A DNA stretch of 64,000 bases from Dysosmobacter sp. Marseille-Q4140 (GTDB taxonomy: Bacteria > Bacillota > Clostridia > Oscillospirales > Oscillospiraceae): positions 3,224,001 to 3,288,000 of the forward strand of contig CP073694.1 in assembly GCA_018228705.1 (NCBI GenBank), written 5' to 3'. How positions within the stretch are numbered: position 1 is the first letter of the stretch; each line of letters begins with the position of its first letter. The position numbers and the translations under genes were made by a program. Shown here one piece after another: positions 53,388 to 60,803 of this stretch. The notes under the pieces were generated by a model. That model did no database searches. It had not been told where the DNA came from and saw only the letters and a program-made list of their open reading frames with translations.

Positions 53388-53414
53388 GGCGGAGCGCCAG
53401 TCCGGCGCTCCGCC
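53388..53414 (+). terminator. GC-rich hairpin after the DUF3048 gene
   Basis: GGCGGAGCGCC (53388-53398), loop AGTCC and its complement (53404-53414). The following T content is low, so termination strength is uncertain. Confidence 0.55.
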
Positions 53415-53499
53415 GTCTGCACCCATCGGCGGGCGGCGCATACACTGGATTGAAAGAGCTCACTCTTTCATCCAGCTACTTATTTTAGGAGGTATTGCA

Positions 53500-53634
53500 A
53501 TGCCCGAGAAAGTCATGCCCGGTCCCGTGGGGGAACCCTGCGGCATCCGTGAGGCGGTTTGCATCCATACCAGGAAGATCTTCGATTCCTGCCGTGAACA
53601 ACATGGAGCGGTTTTGAAGATTGTGCTTAAATGA
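53500..53634 (+). pseudogene. 5' fragment of a conserved clostridial gene cut by integration
   Basis: TAGGAGG followed by an ATG at 53500 opens a 44-codon frame. The first 33 residues, including EAVCIHTRKIFDSCRE, match from memory the start of a conserved clostridial protein whose family continues with a DC-x-E-x-LR stretch. Here the frame instead runs into unrelated residues (HGAVLKIVLK) and stops at 53634, overlapping the end of the recombinase gene on the other strand. This is best explained by an element inserted at about codon 31-34, with the rest of the gene beyond the right edge. Confidence 0.75.
53587..53602. other. Candidate left attachment site (attL core)
   Basis: The resemblance to the host family ends at about TCCTGCCGTGAACAAC, the point where element DNA should begin. 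Serine recombinases exchange at a 2-bp core inside a short imperfect palindrome; the exact dinucleotide cannot be set without the right end. Confidence 0.5.
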
Positions 53635-55165
53635 AATCGACGAGCGTGATGGAGAGGGCGAAGTCTGCGGGCTTCGTCTTTTTCTCTTTGGTGTACTGGA
53701 TATCTGCGATGATGGATTGCAATAGCGCTTTTCTGGCCGGTATGCTGGACTCCTGATAGTGGGCCAGAACGGTTTTCAGCTGCTCCAGCTGCTTTTTCTG
53801 ATTTTGCGACTTGGCGGCGCGGAGATCTTCGTTCACATCAGACAGGGCTTCCCGCAGGCGCCTTTCTTCAGCGGTGAGGATCTGCATGCGCTCCGTGAAC
53901 AGGTCCTTGGAATAGGTGCCGTCCTCCAGCAGGGTATAGAGCCGGTTCCGGCGGTCCTCCAGCTTCTGAAGCTGCGCCTCCAGCTTCTCATGAATGGCGT
54001 CCAGGGCGGAGGTGTCCGGCTCCGTTCCGGCCTCTATCTGGACCTCCAGGCCGGCGGCCATCTGCCCCAGTTGGTACAGAACGGCCTGTTCCACATACTC
54101 AAATTTGGCTCCGGCGGTACAGCCCTTCGTGGGGCACAGGAGGTATGCCACCCCTTTGTTTTTACCCATCATGTTCATCAGCCGGCCGCACTTGGAGCAA
54201 TGCACGAGGCCCGCCAGGGGAGAGGCCACATGCTTGTTGTCCACGTAGAAGTACCGGGACTTCCGGCGGGCCTGGACGGTATCCCAGAGTTCCTGTGAAA
54301 TGATCGCCGGGTGGCGCCCGTCGATGATCTGGATCTTGTCCTCCTGGTTGTAGATCACTTTCTTCACCCGCTCGGCTCCCACGCCTACCTTGACGGTGCT
54401 GGTTTTGTTCCACCGGATCTTGCCGATATAGACCGGATTGTCCAGGATCAGGCGGATGGTGTTCCGGTTGAACCGGCTGCCGCGCCTTCCGTGGTACCCC
54501 ATGGCGTTGACCGCCTGCTCGATGCGGGTGCATCCGTTTCCGTCTGCATAGAGCTGGAAGATCTTCCGGACGCACTCCGCTTCCTCCGGAACGATCTCCA
54601 GGCTGGAAAGGCGCCCGATGCGGACCTTCCGGTATCCGAAGGGGGGATTTGCCATGTAGGCCCCGTTCTGGACCGACTGCAATGTTCCCCGGCGCAGGCG
54701 CTTGGTAATCATGCGGTACTCCCCGCGGGAGAGGAAGGTCTCCATTTCGGCGGCCTGCTCGTCCATCTCCTTTGTGAGATCGTACAGCCGCTCCGGTGTG
54801 ACGATCAGGGTCTCGCTGGCCTTGAAGGTGTCCAGGATGAACCCCTGGTCATACATGCCGCCGCGCCCCAGGCGCTGCATATCCATGCACAGAACGGCTT
54901 CATATTTTCCGCTCGCCACCGCCTCCATGAGCCGCAGCATCTGCGGCCGGGCGAACAGGCTCTCGCCAGAGACCACTTCTTCGTAAATGTCCTCCGGCTC
55001 CACCAGGTATCCGTATTTGGCGGCGTATTCCGTCAAAGCAGCCTTGTGCCTGGCCAGGGTCTCCTCCAGGCTCATATGCTCTTCCGCTCTGGACTTGCGC
55101 AGGTACATGGAGGAGATCACCGGGCGCCCGGCGTCGCGGTATGTGGACAGTTCTTCACGGGTCAT
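53627..55165 (-). CDS. Large serine recombinase (integrase)
   Basis: A 512-residue site-specific recombinase. The resolvase-type catalytic domain occupies residues 1-160, with the nucleophile Ser25 in MYLRKSRAEE and the MDMQRLGRGG motif near 96. A recombinase domain with NPPFGYRK and GRRGSRFNRNTIRLILDNP follows, then a zinc ribbon (HCSKCGRLM...CPTKGC) and a coiled-coil stretch (~390-470). AAGGAGGAGG precedes the ATG. It faces the left junction, as expected for the enzyme that made it. Confidence 0.95.
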   Translation of the reverse strand: MTREELSTYRDAGRPVISSMYLRKSRAEEHMSLEETLARHKAALTEYAAKYGYLVEPEDIYEEVVSGESLFARPQMLRLMEAVASGKYEAVLCMDMQRLGRGGMYDQGFILDTFKASETLIVTPERLYDLTKEMDEQAAEMETFLSRGEYRMITKRLRRGTLQSVQNGAYMANPPFGYRKVRIGRLSSLEIVPEEAECVRKIFQLYADGNGCTRIEQAVNAMGYHGRRGSRFNRNTIRLILDNPVYIGKIRWNKTSTVKVGVGAERVKKVIYNQEDKIQIIDGRHPAIISQELWDTVQARRKSRYFYVDNKHVASPLAGLVHCSKCGRLMNMMGKNKGVAYLLCPTKGCTAGAKFEYVEQAVLYQLGQMAAGLEVQIEAGTEPDTSALDAIHEKLEAQLQKLEDRRNRLYTLLEDGTYSKDLFTERMQILTAEERRLREALSDVNEDLRAAKSQNQKKQLEQLKTVLAHYQESSIPARKALLQSIIADIQYTKEKKTKPADFALSITLVDFI

Positions 55166-55183
55166 AGGTCATCCTCCTCCTTA

Positions 55184-56089
55184 CTAGAATTCGCCCGGGT
55201 CGATCGGCACTGTGTCCAGGTTTCCATTGGTTTGCAGGTAGAGCTCCACCGTCCACCCGTTTACATAGCCGTCTTCCTCGTAAAAGTCAAACAGCTCTTC
55301 GGCCCTGAAGCGAGCTGTCGATTCCCCAAAAAGCTCTTCTTCTCCATACCAGAATTCGCCTGTTGCGTAGTAAAGCGTATAAGTCCCAAGTGGAACATCG
55401 ACCTCCGCAGTTTCTCCGGCCCGGACAAAAAACGTAAGAATATCATCTTTACCGGTTCTGTCTTTCAGCTTTATAAAGAAATTCTCCTGGCCGCGCGTGA
55501 CAACACCGAATGGCGCCACCCGGTCCCATCCGTTTTCATAAAGGATCTGCCCGGTGAAAGGGAGAGGTTCGGAATGGGGGACCAGCTTTCCTCCTGTTGA
55601 CGAAACACCGGCGGCCTCTTTAGGCTCGGTTTGCGAGATCTGGGGAAGATCATTGTCCCCGCTGCGTTCCGGTGTGTTGCTTTCCGGGAGCAAAGAGACC
55701 AGAAGAACGATTACCGCAACAGATGCCATACCCAACAGGAAGCGGAGCAGATCGTCGTGCTTTCTGCGGCTTGCCTGTCGTGGAGTTTGATGGGCAGCAT
55801 GGCTGGACTCACGGTGGGGAGGGGCTTTATCTGCGGATGTCTCGGTATCCGGCGGCGGGGGTGGGGGAGCATTTCTCGCTTGATGCAAAATCCAATCATA
55901 TTGTGCCCTTCGGTCCGGATTATACAAAACCGCATAGGCTTCATTGAGCTGGAGCGTTTTGAGCTTTGCGATCTCCGGATTTCCCGGAAAGACATCCGGA
56001 TGGAAGTATTTGATCTGTGCCAGGTAAGCTGCGCGGATCTCCTCCTGTGAAGCACTTTGTGGGATGCCTAGGACATCGTAGTAATTCAT
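55184..56089 (-). CDS. Membrane J-domain protein (probable element cargo)
   Basis: A 301-residue protein. An N-terminal J domain (YYDVLGIPQSASQEEIRAAY; HPD at residues 30-32) should stimulate a DnaK partner. A Pro/Ser/His-rich linker leads to one transmembrane segment (residues ~115-134, LLRFLLGMASVAVIVLLVS), then about 165 residues predicted outside the cell. AAGGAAGG precedes the ATG. It lies between recombinase and repressor, a common place for genes expressed from the lysogen. The outer domain is not recognised. Confidence 0.85.
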   Translation of the reverse strand: MNYYDVLGIPQSASQEEIRAAYLAQIKYFHPDVFPGNPEIAKLKTLQLNEAYAVLYNPDRRAQYDWILHQARNAPPPPPPDTETSADKAPPHRESSHAAHQTPRQASRRKHDDLLRFLLGMASVAVIVLLVSLLPESNTPERSGDNDLPQISQTEPKEAAGVSSTGGKLVPHSEPLPFTGQILYENGWDRVAPFGVVTRGQENFFIKLKDRTGKDDILTFFVRAGETAEVDVPLGTYTLYYATGEFWYGEEELFGESTARFRAEELFDFYEEDGYVNGWTVELYLQTNGNLDTVPIDPGEF

Positions 56090-56225
56090 GGAGCCTTCCT
56101 TCTCTCTATATCAAAACAGAAAATCAAATACAAGAAACTTGTGAAAAGTGTACATTGATTACAGCTTTTTTGTATGATACGCTTATAGAACAAAAGTTCG
56201 ATTAAACGGAAGGGGGGAGAGGGAT

Positions 56226-56366
56226 ATGGCCGACGAGAAAGCCATGGAGGCGCTGCGGATCTTCCGTACCCTGGGAGAGCAGGAGCAGATCAGGTATCTT
56301 TCCCGCCTGCGCGCTCTCGCAGAAAAGCAAGCTCCCGCTCCTGTTCCGCCTCGGAAAGCCCCCTGA
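56226..56366 (+). CDS. Small protein antisense to the repressor 3' end
   Basis: A 46-residue frame with a strong GGGGGGAGAGGG site before its ATG encodes ADEKAMEALRIFRTLGEQEQIRYLSRLRAL plus a basic, Pro-rich tail (quoted in two parts: ADEKAMEALRIFRTLGEQ and EQIRYLSRLRAL). Its last 77 bases overlap the end of the repressor gene on the opposite strand. The helical content and codon pattern look protein-like, but it could be a chance frame. Confidence 0.45.
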   Translation: MADEKAMEALRIFRTLGEQEQIRYLSRLRALAEKQAPAPVPPRKAP

Positions 56367-56685
56367 ACAATCTCAAAATTTCCGCTTCGCGCTCGTCCTC
56401 CGGCTGGAGGGCGGGCGCCTTTTCTGTTTCCGGAGCCATGGACAACGCTGCGTTTCCAAGATCCAGCGTCAGCAATGGCTCCGGCTCGGTGCCCAGGAGA
56501 TACCCGACGCTCACACCGAAATAGGAGGCGATCTTATCGGCGTTCTTTGCGGAGAGGCCGGATCTTCTGCCTTTTCGGAGTTCTGTCATCACATTTGGGC
56601 TGATTCCAATGTCTTTGCAGAGCTTATACCCGGTTATTCCCTTTTCCTTGCACAAAAAATCGATTCTGTCAGACAAAACAGACAT
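56290..56685 (-). CDS. CI-like XRE-family repressor
   Basis: A 131-residue regulator. The N-terminal HTH reads LCKEKGITGYKLCKDIGIS and KNADKIASYFGVSVGYLLG; the C-terminal half is an acidic helical domain (DEREAEILRLFRGLSEAEQE) with no peptidase domain. GGGAGG precedes the ATG. A copy of the operator motif starts within six bases of that ribosome-binding site. It probably maintains lysogeny by binding the half-sites upstream. Confidence 0.9.
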   Translation of the reverse strand: MSVLSDRIDFLCKEKGITGYKLCKDIGISPNVMTELRKGRRSGLSAKNADKIASYFGVSVGYLLGTEPEPLLTLDLGNAALSMAPETEKAPALQPEDEREAEILRLFRGLSEAEQERELAFLRERAGGKDT

Positions 56686-56696
56686 AAAACGACCTC

Positions 56697-56844
56697 CCGT
56701 TTTGTGTGATCCAACAAATCACACAAAACGGTAATTTTCGCCTTGACTATCACACGGAAAGGTAATAGTATAAAAATATAGCGATACCGTTTTGCGTGAT
56801 ATGCTGCTGTCCTACTAACAAAAGTATATTACACAAAACGGTAT
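56697..56844. promoter_or_regulatory. Genetic switch: five half-sites of one operator motif
   Basis: The motif ATCACACAAAACGGTA occurs in both orientations. CCGTTTTGTGTGAT (56697-56710) and ATCACACAAAACGG (56718-56731) form a perfect inverted repeat with a 7-bp gap; a degenerate copy (three mismatches) sits at 56749-56764; ATACCGTTTTGCGTGAT at 56784-56800 and ATTACACAAAACGGTAT at 56828-56844 form a second, wider inverted pair. They lie between the repressor and the first rightward gene. Confidence 0.85.
56743..56771 (+). promoter_or_regulatory. Rightward early promoter of the element
   Basis: TTGACT (56743-56748), exactly 17 bases and TAGTAT (56766-56771). The degenerate operator copy fills the spacer, so repressor binding would block polymerase. 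It would drive the genes from 56875 onward. Confidence 0.65.
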
Positions 56845-56874
56845 ATGTCAACGACGGAGAAAGGAGGGAAAGGC

Positions 56875-57084
56875 GTGAACCTGACCCCGTATGGGAAGCA
56901 GATCAAGATCCGGCTGATCGAACTGGACAAGCCCCAGACGTGGCTGATTGAGCAGGTCCGGGAACGGACCGGGCTGTACTGCGACAGCAGCCTTCTCTAC
57001 AAGCTGAGCACCGGTCAGCTGAACGTGCCCAAGATCCGGGCTGCTGTCGACGAGATCCTTGGCCTGGAGGAAAAGGGGGCGTGA
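56875..57084 (+). CDS. Small Cro/XRE-like early regulator
   Basis: A 69-residue protein. The GTG at 56875 follows GAAAGGAGGGAAAGGC, and an in-frame ATG at 56845 is too far upstream of that site. The sequence NLTPYGKQIKIRLIELDKPQTWLIEQV resembles the short HTH proteins that follow the switch in Firmicute phages. It is the first gene read rightward and the likely Cro counterpart. Confidence 0.7.
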   Translation: MNLTPYGKQIKIRLIELDKPQTWLIEQVRERTGLYCDSSLLYKLSTGQLNVPKIRAAVDEILGLEEKGA

Positions 57085-57137
57085 TGGAGGCATCGGACAA
57101 GGCCGGGCCTCCATAGGATGCAGGGGAGGTGAGGGAC

Positions 57138-57332
57138 TTGGAGGACAATATCATCATGAAGGACGGGAAGCCCTACCGGGTCACCTCTTACAGCGTGGAC
57201 TTCGGGCCGAAAAACGGCGTTGCCCGCGTGACGGTTTACGACCCCTGCATCAGTGAGGCGGCTCAGCAGAGACGGCGGGAGGCCATCGTGCGCAAGTGCG
57301 AAGAACTGATCCGCCGGGGATGGATGGTGTAA
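57138..57332 (+). CDS. Hypothetical early protein
   Basis: A 64-residue protein (EDNIIMKDGKPYRVTSYS...RKCEELIRRGWMV). A TTG start at 57138 is chosen because GGGGAGG lies eight bases upstream and overlaps the alternative GTG at 57129. The pattern of a beta-rich start and a helical end is common in small phage early proteins. Function unknown. Confidence 0.6.
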   Translation: MEDNIIMKDGKPYRVTSYSVDFGPKNGVARVTVYDPCISEAAQQRRREAIVRKCEELIRRGWMV

Positions 57333-57343
57333 AGGAGAAAAGC

Positions 57344-57439
57344 GTGACAGGATTTGAGTTTGCGTTGGTTTTGATCGGAGCAGGGACGGCAGCCGGGTGG
57401 CTGTTCCGTCTGGTGGACAAGCTGGAGGAACGGAAATGA
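57344..57439 (+). CDS. 31-residue membrane microprotein
   Basis: GTG at 57344 after AAAGGAG. The protein is one hydrophobic helix (FALVLIGAGTAAGWLFRLV) with a charged end (DKLEERK). Its stop overlaps the next ATG (ATGA). Too short for most gene finders; the binding site and coupling make it credible. Confidence 0.6.
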   Translation: MTGFEFALVLIGAGTAAGWLFRLVDKLEERK

Positions 57440-57735
57440 AATCATTTGAGGAATATCTGGCCGAGGAGGCGGCTGTGCGGGACCGGGCTCGGTTCCTGCG
57501 GCTGAAGAAACGGCGCCTGACCCGGGAGGAACGCCGCCGCCGGATGCGGCGCTGCATGGCTGCGCTGGTGCTGATCTGTTTCTTCCTGGCGGCGTTTTTG
57601 ACGCTTCTGGCGCTTCTGATGGTGCCGGTATCCGCCGGGCCGCCGGTTTATGCAGAAGCCGTTACAGAGGCTCCCGGTGGGCACAGCGGCGATTTCCTGC
57701 CGCTTGTGCGGTGCGCGGGGGATCACGGGCTATGA
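57436..57735 (+). CDS. Basic single-pass membrane protein
   Basis: A 99-residue protein: a strongly basic N-terminal half (RLKKRRLTREERRRRMRR), a transmembrane segment (ALVLICFFLAAFLTLLALLM) near residues 41-60 and a short outer tail. It overlaps both neighbours by four bases. Function unknown. Confidence 0.6.
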   Translation: MKSFEEYLAEEAAVRDRARFLRLKKRRLTREERRRRMRRCMAALVLICFFLAAFLTLLALLMVPVSAGPPVYAEAVTEAPGGHSGDFLPLVRCAGDHGL

Positions 57736-58100
57736 CCAGGGAGGAGAAGATCACGGCGTTTACCATGCGCCTGGACGGATACACCTGCCGGGAGATCGGA
57801 GAGCGGATGGGGTGTACCGGCGAGAACGTCAGCGATTCCCTTCTGCGGGTGCTGAACAGACGGCGGCCCTTCGCCCGCTGCATCTACCCTGAGATCACCC
57901 GCTGGATGCGGGAAAGCGGCACCACCGCTGTTCGGCTGGCGGAGGCCGTCCACTATTCACCCGATACCGTCTATGCCTACCTGGGCGGGTACAGCCGGCC
58001 CTCTGAGGCGTTTGAGGAATGTCTGGAACAGGTGATCGGTATCGGGAAGGAGATCCTTTTTCAGCCCCTGGGACCTTCCGGCGGGGAGGCGGCGGAATGA
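57732..58100 (+). CDS. HTH protein, sigma-factor/Trp-repressor-like
   Basis: A 122-residue protein. The start TREEKITAFTMRLDGYTCREIGERMG is followed by TGENVSDSLLRVL, a sigma-70 region 4-like helix-turn-helix; a second HTH-like block (GTTAVRLAEAVHYSPDTVYAY) lies near residue 70. It may regulate element transcription. It overlaps both neighbours by ATGA. Confidence 0.6.
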   Translation: MTREEKITAFTMRLDGYTCREIGERMGCTGENVSDSLLRVLNRRRPFARCIYPEITRWMRESGTTAVRLAEAVHYSPDTVYAYLGGYSRPSEAFEECLEQVIGIGKEILFQPLGPSGGEAAE

Positions 58101-58369
58101 ACGGGCGGACAAGCCTGGATGTGGAGATCCAGATGCTCAAAGACATGGCCTTCCGGTATGGGAGGATGATCGACCGGGCCCGGAAGGCCCGGGAGGAAGG
58201 AGGCGGAAAGATGCACCGCTGTGAGATCTGCGGGGAGCGCTTTGACGAGCCCCTGATCGTCAGCTGGCGGGAGGATCTGGACGGGGAGGGGCACTGGGAG
58301 ACCTCTTTGCAAGTCCTCTGCCCGGTCTGCAAATGCCCTTACAATCAAGAAGAGGAGGAACCGGCATGA
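58097..58369 (+). CDS. Small zinc-finger-like protein
   Basis: A 90-residue protein with CEICGERF and CPVCKCPY cysteine pairs separated by about 40 residues, and a coiled helical N-terminus (LDVEIQMLKDMAFRYGRM). It overlaps both neighbours by four bases. It sits directly before the recombination genes. Function unknown. Confidence 0.65.
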   Translation: MNGRTSLDVEIQMLKDMAFRYGRMIDRARKAREEGGGKMHRCEICGERFDEPLIVSWREDLDGEGHWETSLQVLCPVCKCPYNQEEEEPA

Positions 58370-59355
58370 TACATAAGACATCGACCCTGAGCATGACCCG
58401 TGAGGAATGGCTGGCCGAGCGCCGCAAGAGCCTGGGCGGGTCCGATATGGGGGCGGTACTGGGGATGCACCGCTATTCCAGCCCCTACGCTGTGTGGGCG
58501 GACAAGACCGGCCGTATTCCGGATCAGGAGGACAATGAGGCCATGCGTCAGGGGCGGGACCTGGAGGACTATGTGGCCCGGCGCTTCACGGAGAAGAGCG
58601 GGAAGAAGGTCCGGCGGCTGAACGCCATCCTGCGCAGCGACGATTACCCCCACCTGCACGCCAACATCGACCGCGACGTAGTGGGGGAGGACTCCGGACT
58701 GGAGTGCAAAACGGCCAGCGCCCTTTCCTCCCGGCGGTTTGCCGGCGGGGACTTCCCGGAGAACTACTACTGCCAGTGCGTGACCTATCTGGCGGTCACC
58801 GGGTACCGGCGGTGGTACCTGGCGGTCCTGATTCTGGGAAAGGGGTTCCAGATCTACCAGATGACCACGGTGCCGGGAGACGATATGCCGGAATGGTGCG
58901 AGAGCAGTCTCTATGTGGGACCGGAGGAGATCGCGGCTCTGACCGCCGCGGCGGAGCAGTTCTGGTCCGATTATGTGGAGCGGGATGACCCGCCGCCGGT
59001 GCATGGCGAGCGGGCCACGACGGAGGCTCTGGAAACCATCTATGCGGAGGATAACGGCGGGGAGGTCCAGCTTTTGGGCCGTGAGGGCCTTTTCCGGGAG
59101 TATTTTGACCTGAAATATGCCGCAGACCGCATAGCAAGAGAGATAGACGCCATCAAGCAGACCATCATGGAGGACCTGGGGCAGGCGGCCTCCGGTTCCT
59201 GTGAGGGGTTCTCCGTCACCTGGAAAAACCAGACCCGGATGCTCTTTGACGCCAAGCGGTTCGCCAGAGATCACCCGGGTATGGATCTCAGCGGGTACTA
59301 CAAGGCCAGCGTCAGCCGGCCGTTCAAGATCACGAAGGAGGATGCAGGCAAATGA
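58366..59355 (+). CDS. YqaJ-type viral recombinase exonuclease
   Basis: A 329-residue nuclease of the YqaJ/lambda-exonuclease fold. Seen: REEWLAERRKSLGGSDMGAVLG, GRDLEDYVARRF and HLHANIDRDVV followed by LECKTAS, with the conserved Glu/Asp/Glu-x-Lys catalytic set, and YYCQCVTYLAVTG. It should resect double-strand ends to expose 3' tails for RecT. The ATG overlaps the upstream stop and its own stop overlaps recT. Confidence 0.88.
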   Translation: MIHKTSTLSMTREEWLAERRKSLGGSDMGAVLGMHRYSSPYAVWADKTGRIPDQEDNEAMRQGRDLEDYVARRFTEKSGKKVRRLNAILRSDDYPHLHANIDRDVVGEDSGLECKTASALSSRRFAGGDFPENYYCQCVTYLAVTGYRRWYLAVLILGKGFQIYQMTTVPGDDMPEWCESSLYVGPEEIAALTAAAEQFWSDYVERDDPPPVHGERATTEALETIYAEDNGGEVQLLGREGLFREYFDLKYAADRIAREIDAIKQTIMEDLGQAASGSCEGFSVTWKNQTRMLFDAKRFARDHPGMDLSGYYKASVSRPFKITKEDAGK

Positions 59356-60179
59356 AGGAGAACGCCATTCAGGCGGCCACCGCCGCCGCAGCCGGGAAAA
59401 AGGGCCCGGCCACCATTCAGGACTACATCAAGGTCATGCAGGGGGAGATCGCCAGGGCGCTGCCCTCCGTGCTGACGCCGGAGCGGTTTACCCGGATCAC
59501 CCTCTCGGCGCTGTCCACCAATCCGACGCTGGCGAAGTGTACGCCCAAGAGTTTTCTGGGGGCCATGATGACCGCCGCCCAGCTGGGTCTGGAGCCAAAT
59601 ACGCCCCTGGGGCAGGCCTATCTGATTCCCTATCGGAACCACGGCGTACTGGAATGCCAGTTCCAGCTGGGGTACAAGGGTCTGATCGATCTGGCCTACC
59701 GCTCCGGCAGCGTCAGGACCATCCAGGCGGAGGTGGTCCATCAGAACGATGTGTTCGAGGTGGAGTATGGCACCGATGACCGCCTGATCTTCAAGCCGCT
59801 GCTCACCGCAGACCGGGGAGACCCCGTCAGCGTGTGGGCCATGTTTCAGACCAAGGACGGCGGCTACGGCTTTTCCGTCATGAGCATGGAGGACGTGCGC
59901 GCCCATGCCCGGAAGTATTCCAAGGCCTTCAGCAACGGCCCCTGGCAGACCAATTTTGAGGAGATGGCGAAGAAAACCGTGCTCAAGCGGTGTTTGAAGT
60001 ACGCGCCGCTGTCCACGGAGTTCGTCCGGCAGGCGGCGGCCGACGAGACCATCAAGACCGGCCTCTCCGACGATATGTTCGCCCTGCCTGACGAGACCGT
60101 CATCGAGGCGGAGGGCGTCGAGGTGGACGGGGCCACCGGCGAGGTTCTGGACGGCGCCGGAGCGGAGGGGGCGCCGTAA
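59352..60179 (+). CDS. recT: RecT-family single-strand annealing protein
   Basis: A 275-residue DNA-annealing recombinase. PSVLTPERFTRI, FLGAMMTAAQLGLEPNTPLGQAYLIPY and QFQLGYKGLIDLAYRSG are RecT hallmarks. The acidic C-terminus (VDGATGEVLDGAGAEGAP) resembles tails that bind single-strand-binding protein. With the YqaJ nuclease it forms a Red-like pair. Confidence 0.92.
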   Translation: MKENAIQAATAAAAGKKGPATIQDYIKVMQGEIARALPSVLTPERFTRITLSALSTNPTLAKCTPKSFLGAMMTAAQLGLEPNTPLGQAYLIPYRNHGVLECQFQLGYKGLIDLAYRSGSVRTIQAEVVHQNDVFEVEYGTDDRLIFKPLLTADRGDPVSVWAMFQTKDGGYGFSVMSMEDVRAHARKYSKAFSNGPWQTNFEEMAKKTVLKRCLKYAPLSTEFVRQAAADETIKTGLSDDMFALPDETVIEAEGVEVDGATGEVLDGAGAEGAP

Positions 60180-60206
60180 GGCGCCCTCGGGATCGTGGTG
60201 AGCGAT

Positions 60207-60566
60207 ATGGCGTGGTTTGAGGCCCATGACACCATGGCGAAACACCCGAAAACGCTGAAGCTGGCCCGGCTTTTGAAGGTGGACCGGCGGTACGCCGTCG
60301 GGCTTCTGCACGATCTGTTTTCCTGGGGGCTCACCGCCGCCCGGAAGGACGGGGAGCTGACGGGGCTGGAGGCCGGGGACATTGCGTCCGCTCTGGATCT
60401 GCCGCCCGGGAAAAAGGGAGAGGCCGGTGTGGCCGCTCTGGTGGAGAGCGGGTACCTGGATGTCCGTGGGAATTCCTATTACATCCACGACTGGTACGAC
60501 TACGCCGGAAAGCTGATGGACAAGCGGGAGAGTGACCGCCGGAGGAAAGCGGAGGCGAGGCGGTGA
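60207..60566 (+). CDS. Phage replication-initiator N-terminal domain, apparently short
   Basis: A 119-residue winged-helix protein (AWFEAHDTMAKHPKTLKLAR...YAVGLLHDLFSWGL) like the N-terminal domain of phage DnaD/replisome-organiser proteins, ending in RRRKAEARR. Family members usually continue into a Ser/Asn/Pro linker and a second domain. Here TGA stops at 60564-60566, though the same frame is open for another ~43 codons. Starts at GTG 60198 or ATG 60207 are possible. Confidence 0.75.
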   Translation: MAWFEAHDTMAKHPKTLKLARLLKVDRRYAVGLLHDLFSWGLTAARKDGELTGLEAGDIASALDLPPGKKGEAGVAALVESGYLDVRGNSYYIHDWYDYAGKLMDKRESDRRRKAEARR

Positions 60567-60803
60567 CAGCCCGGACATTCTGATGAAATCCGTCGGAGTT
60601 CCGCCGGAATTCCGCTGGACGTCCTTTGGACTTCCTGGAGAATTCCAGAGGAAAAACAGCGGAAATCCGCCGGAAGTCACGCGGAATTCCACTCGTAACC
60701 GTACCTAACCGTACCTAAGAGTATATTGATACTGATAGTTTTACTTCTACATGGGGGAGGAGGTATACGATACCTGTCCTTCTGCCGATAGAAGGGAGGA
60801 CTT
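60567..60803 (+). repeat. Repeat-rich stretch after the initiator gene; candidate origin
   Basis: This 237-base gap carries several imperfect copies of CCGCCGGAATTCCGC-like words (three GAATTC sites in about 80 bases) with overlapping inverted repeats. Two direct copies of AACCGTACCT follow near 60697-60715, then an AT-rich block (60716-60750). No gene is convincing. Iterons beside an initiator gene plus an AT-rich block suggest a replication origin. Confidence 0.4.

Noticed and set aside
53446..53474. An inverted repeat (TGAAAGAG/CTCTTTCA) as a second attachment or recombinase site
   Set aside because: It lies on the host side, upstream of the interrupted gene's ribosome-binding site, and no partner copy is seen at the junction.
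56155..56178. A rightward promoter (TTGATT and TATGAT) before the antisense small frame
   Set aside because: The spacer is only 12 bases, too short for sigma-A.
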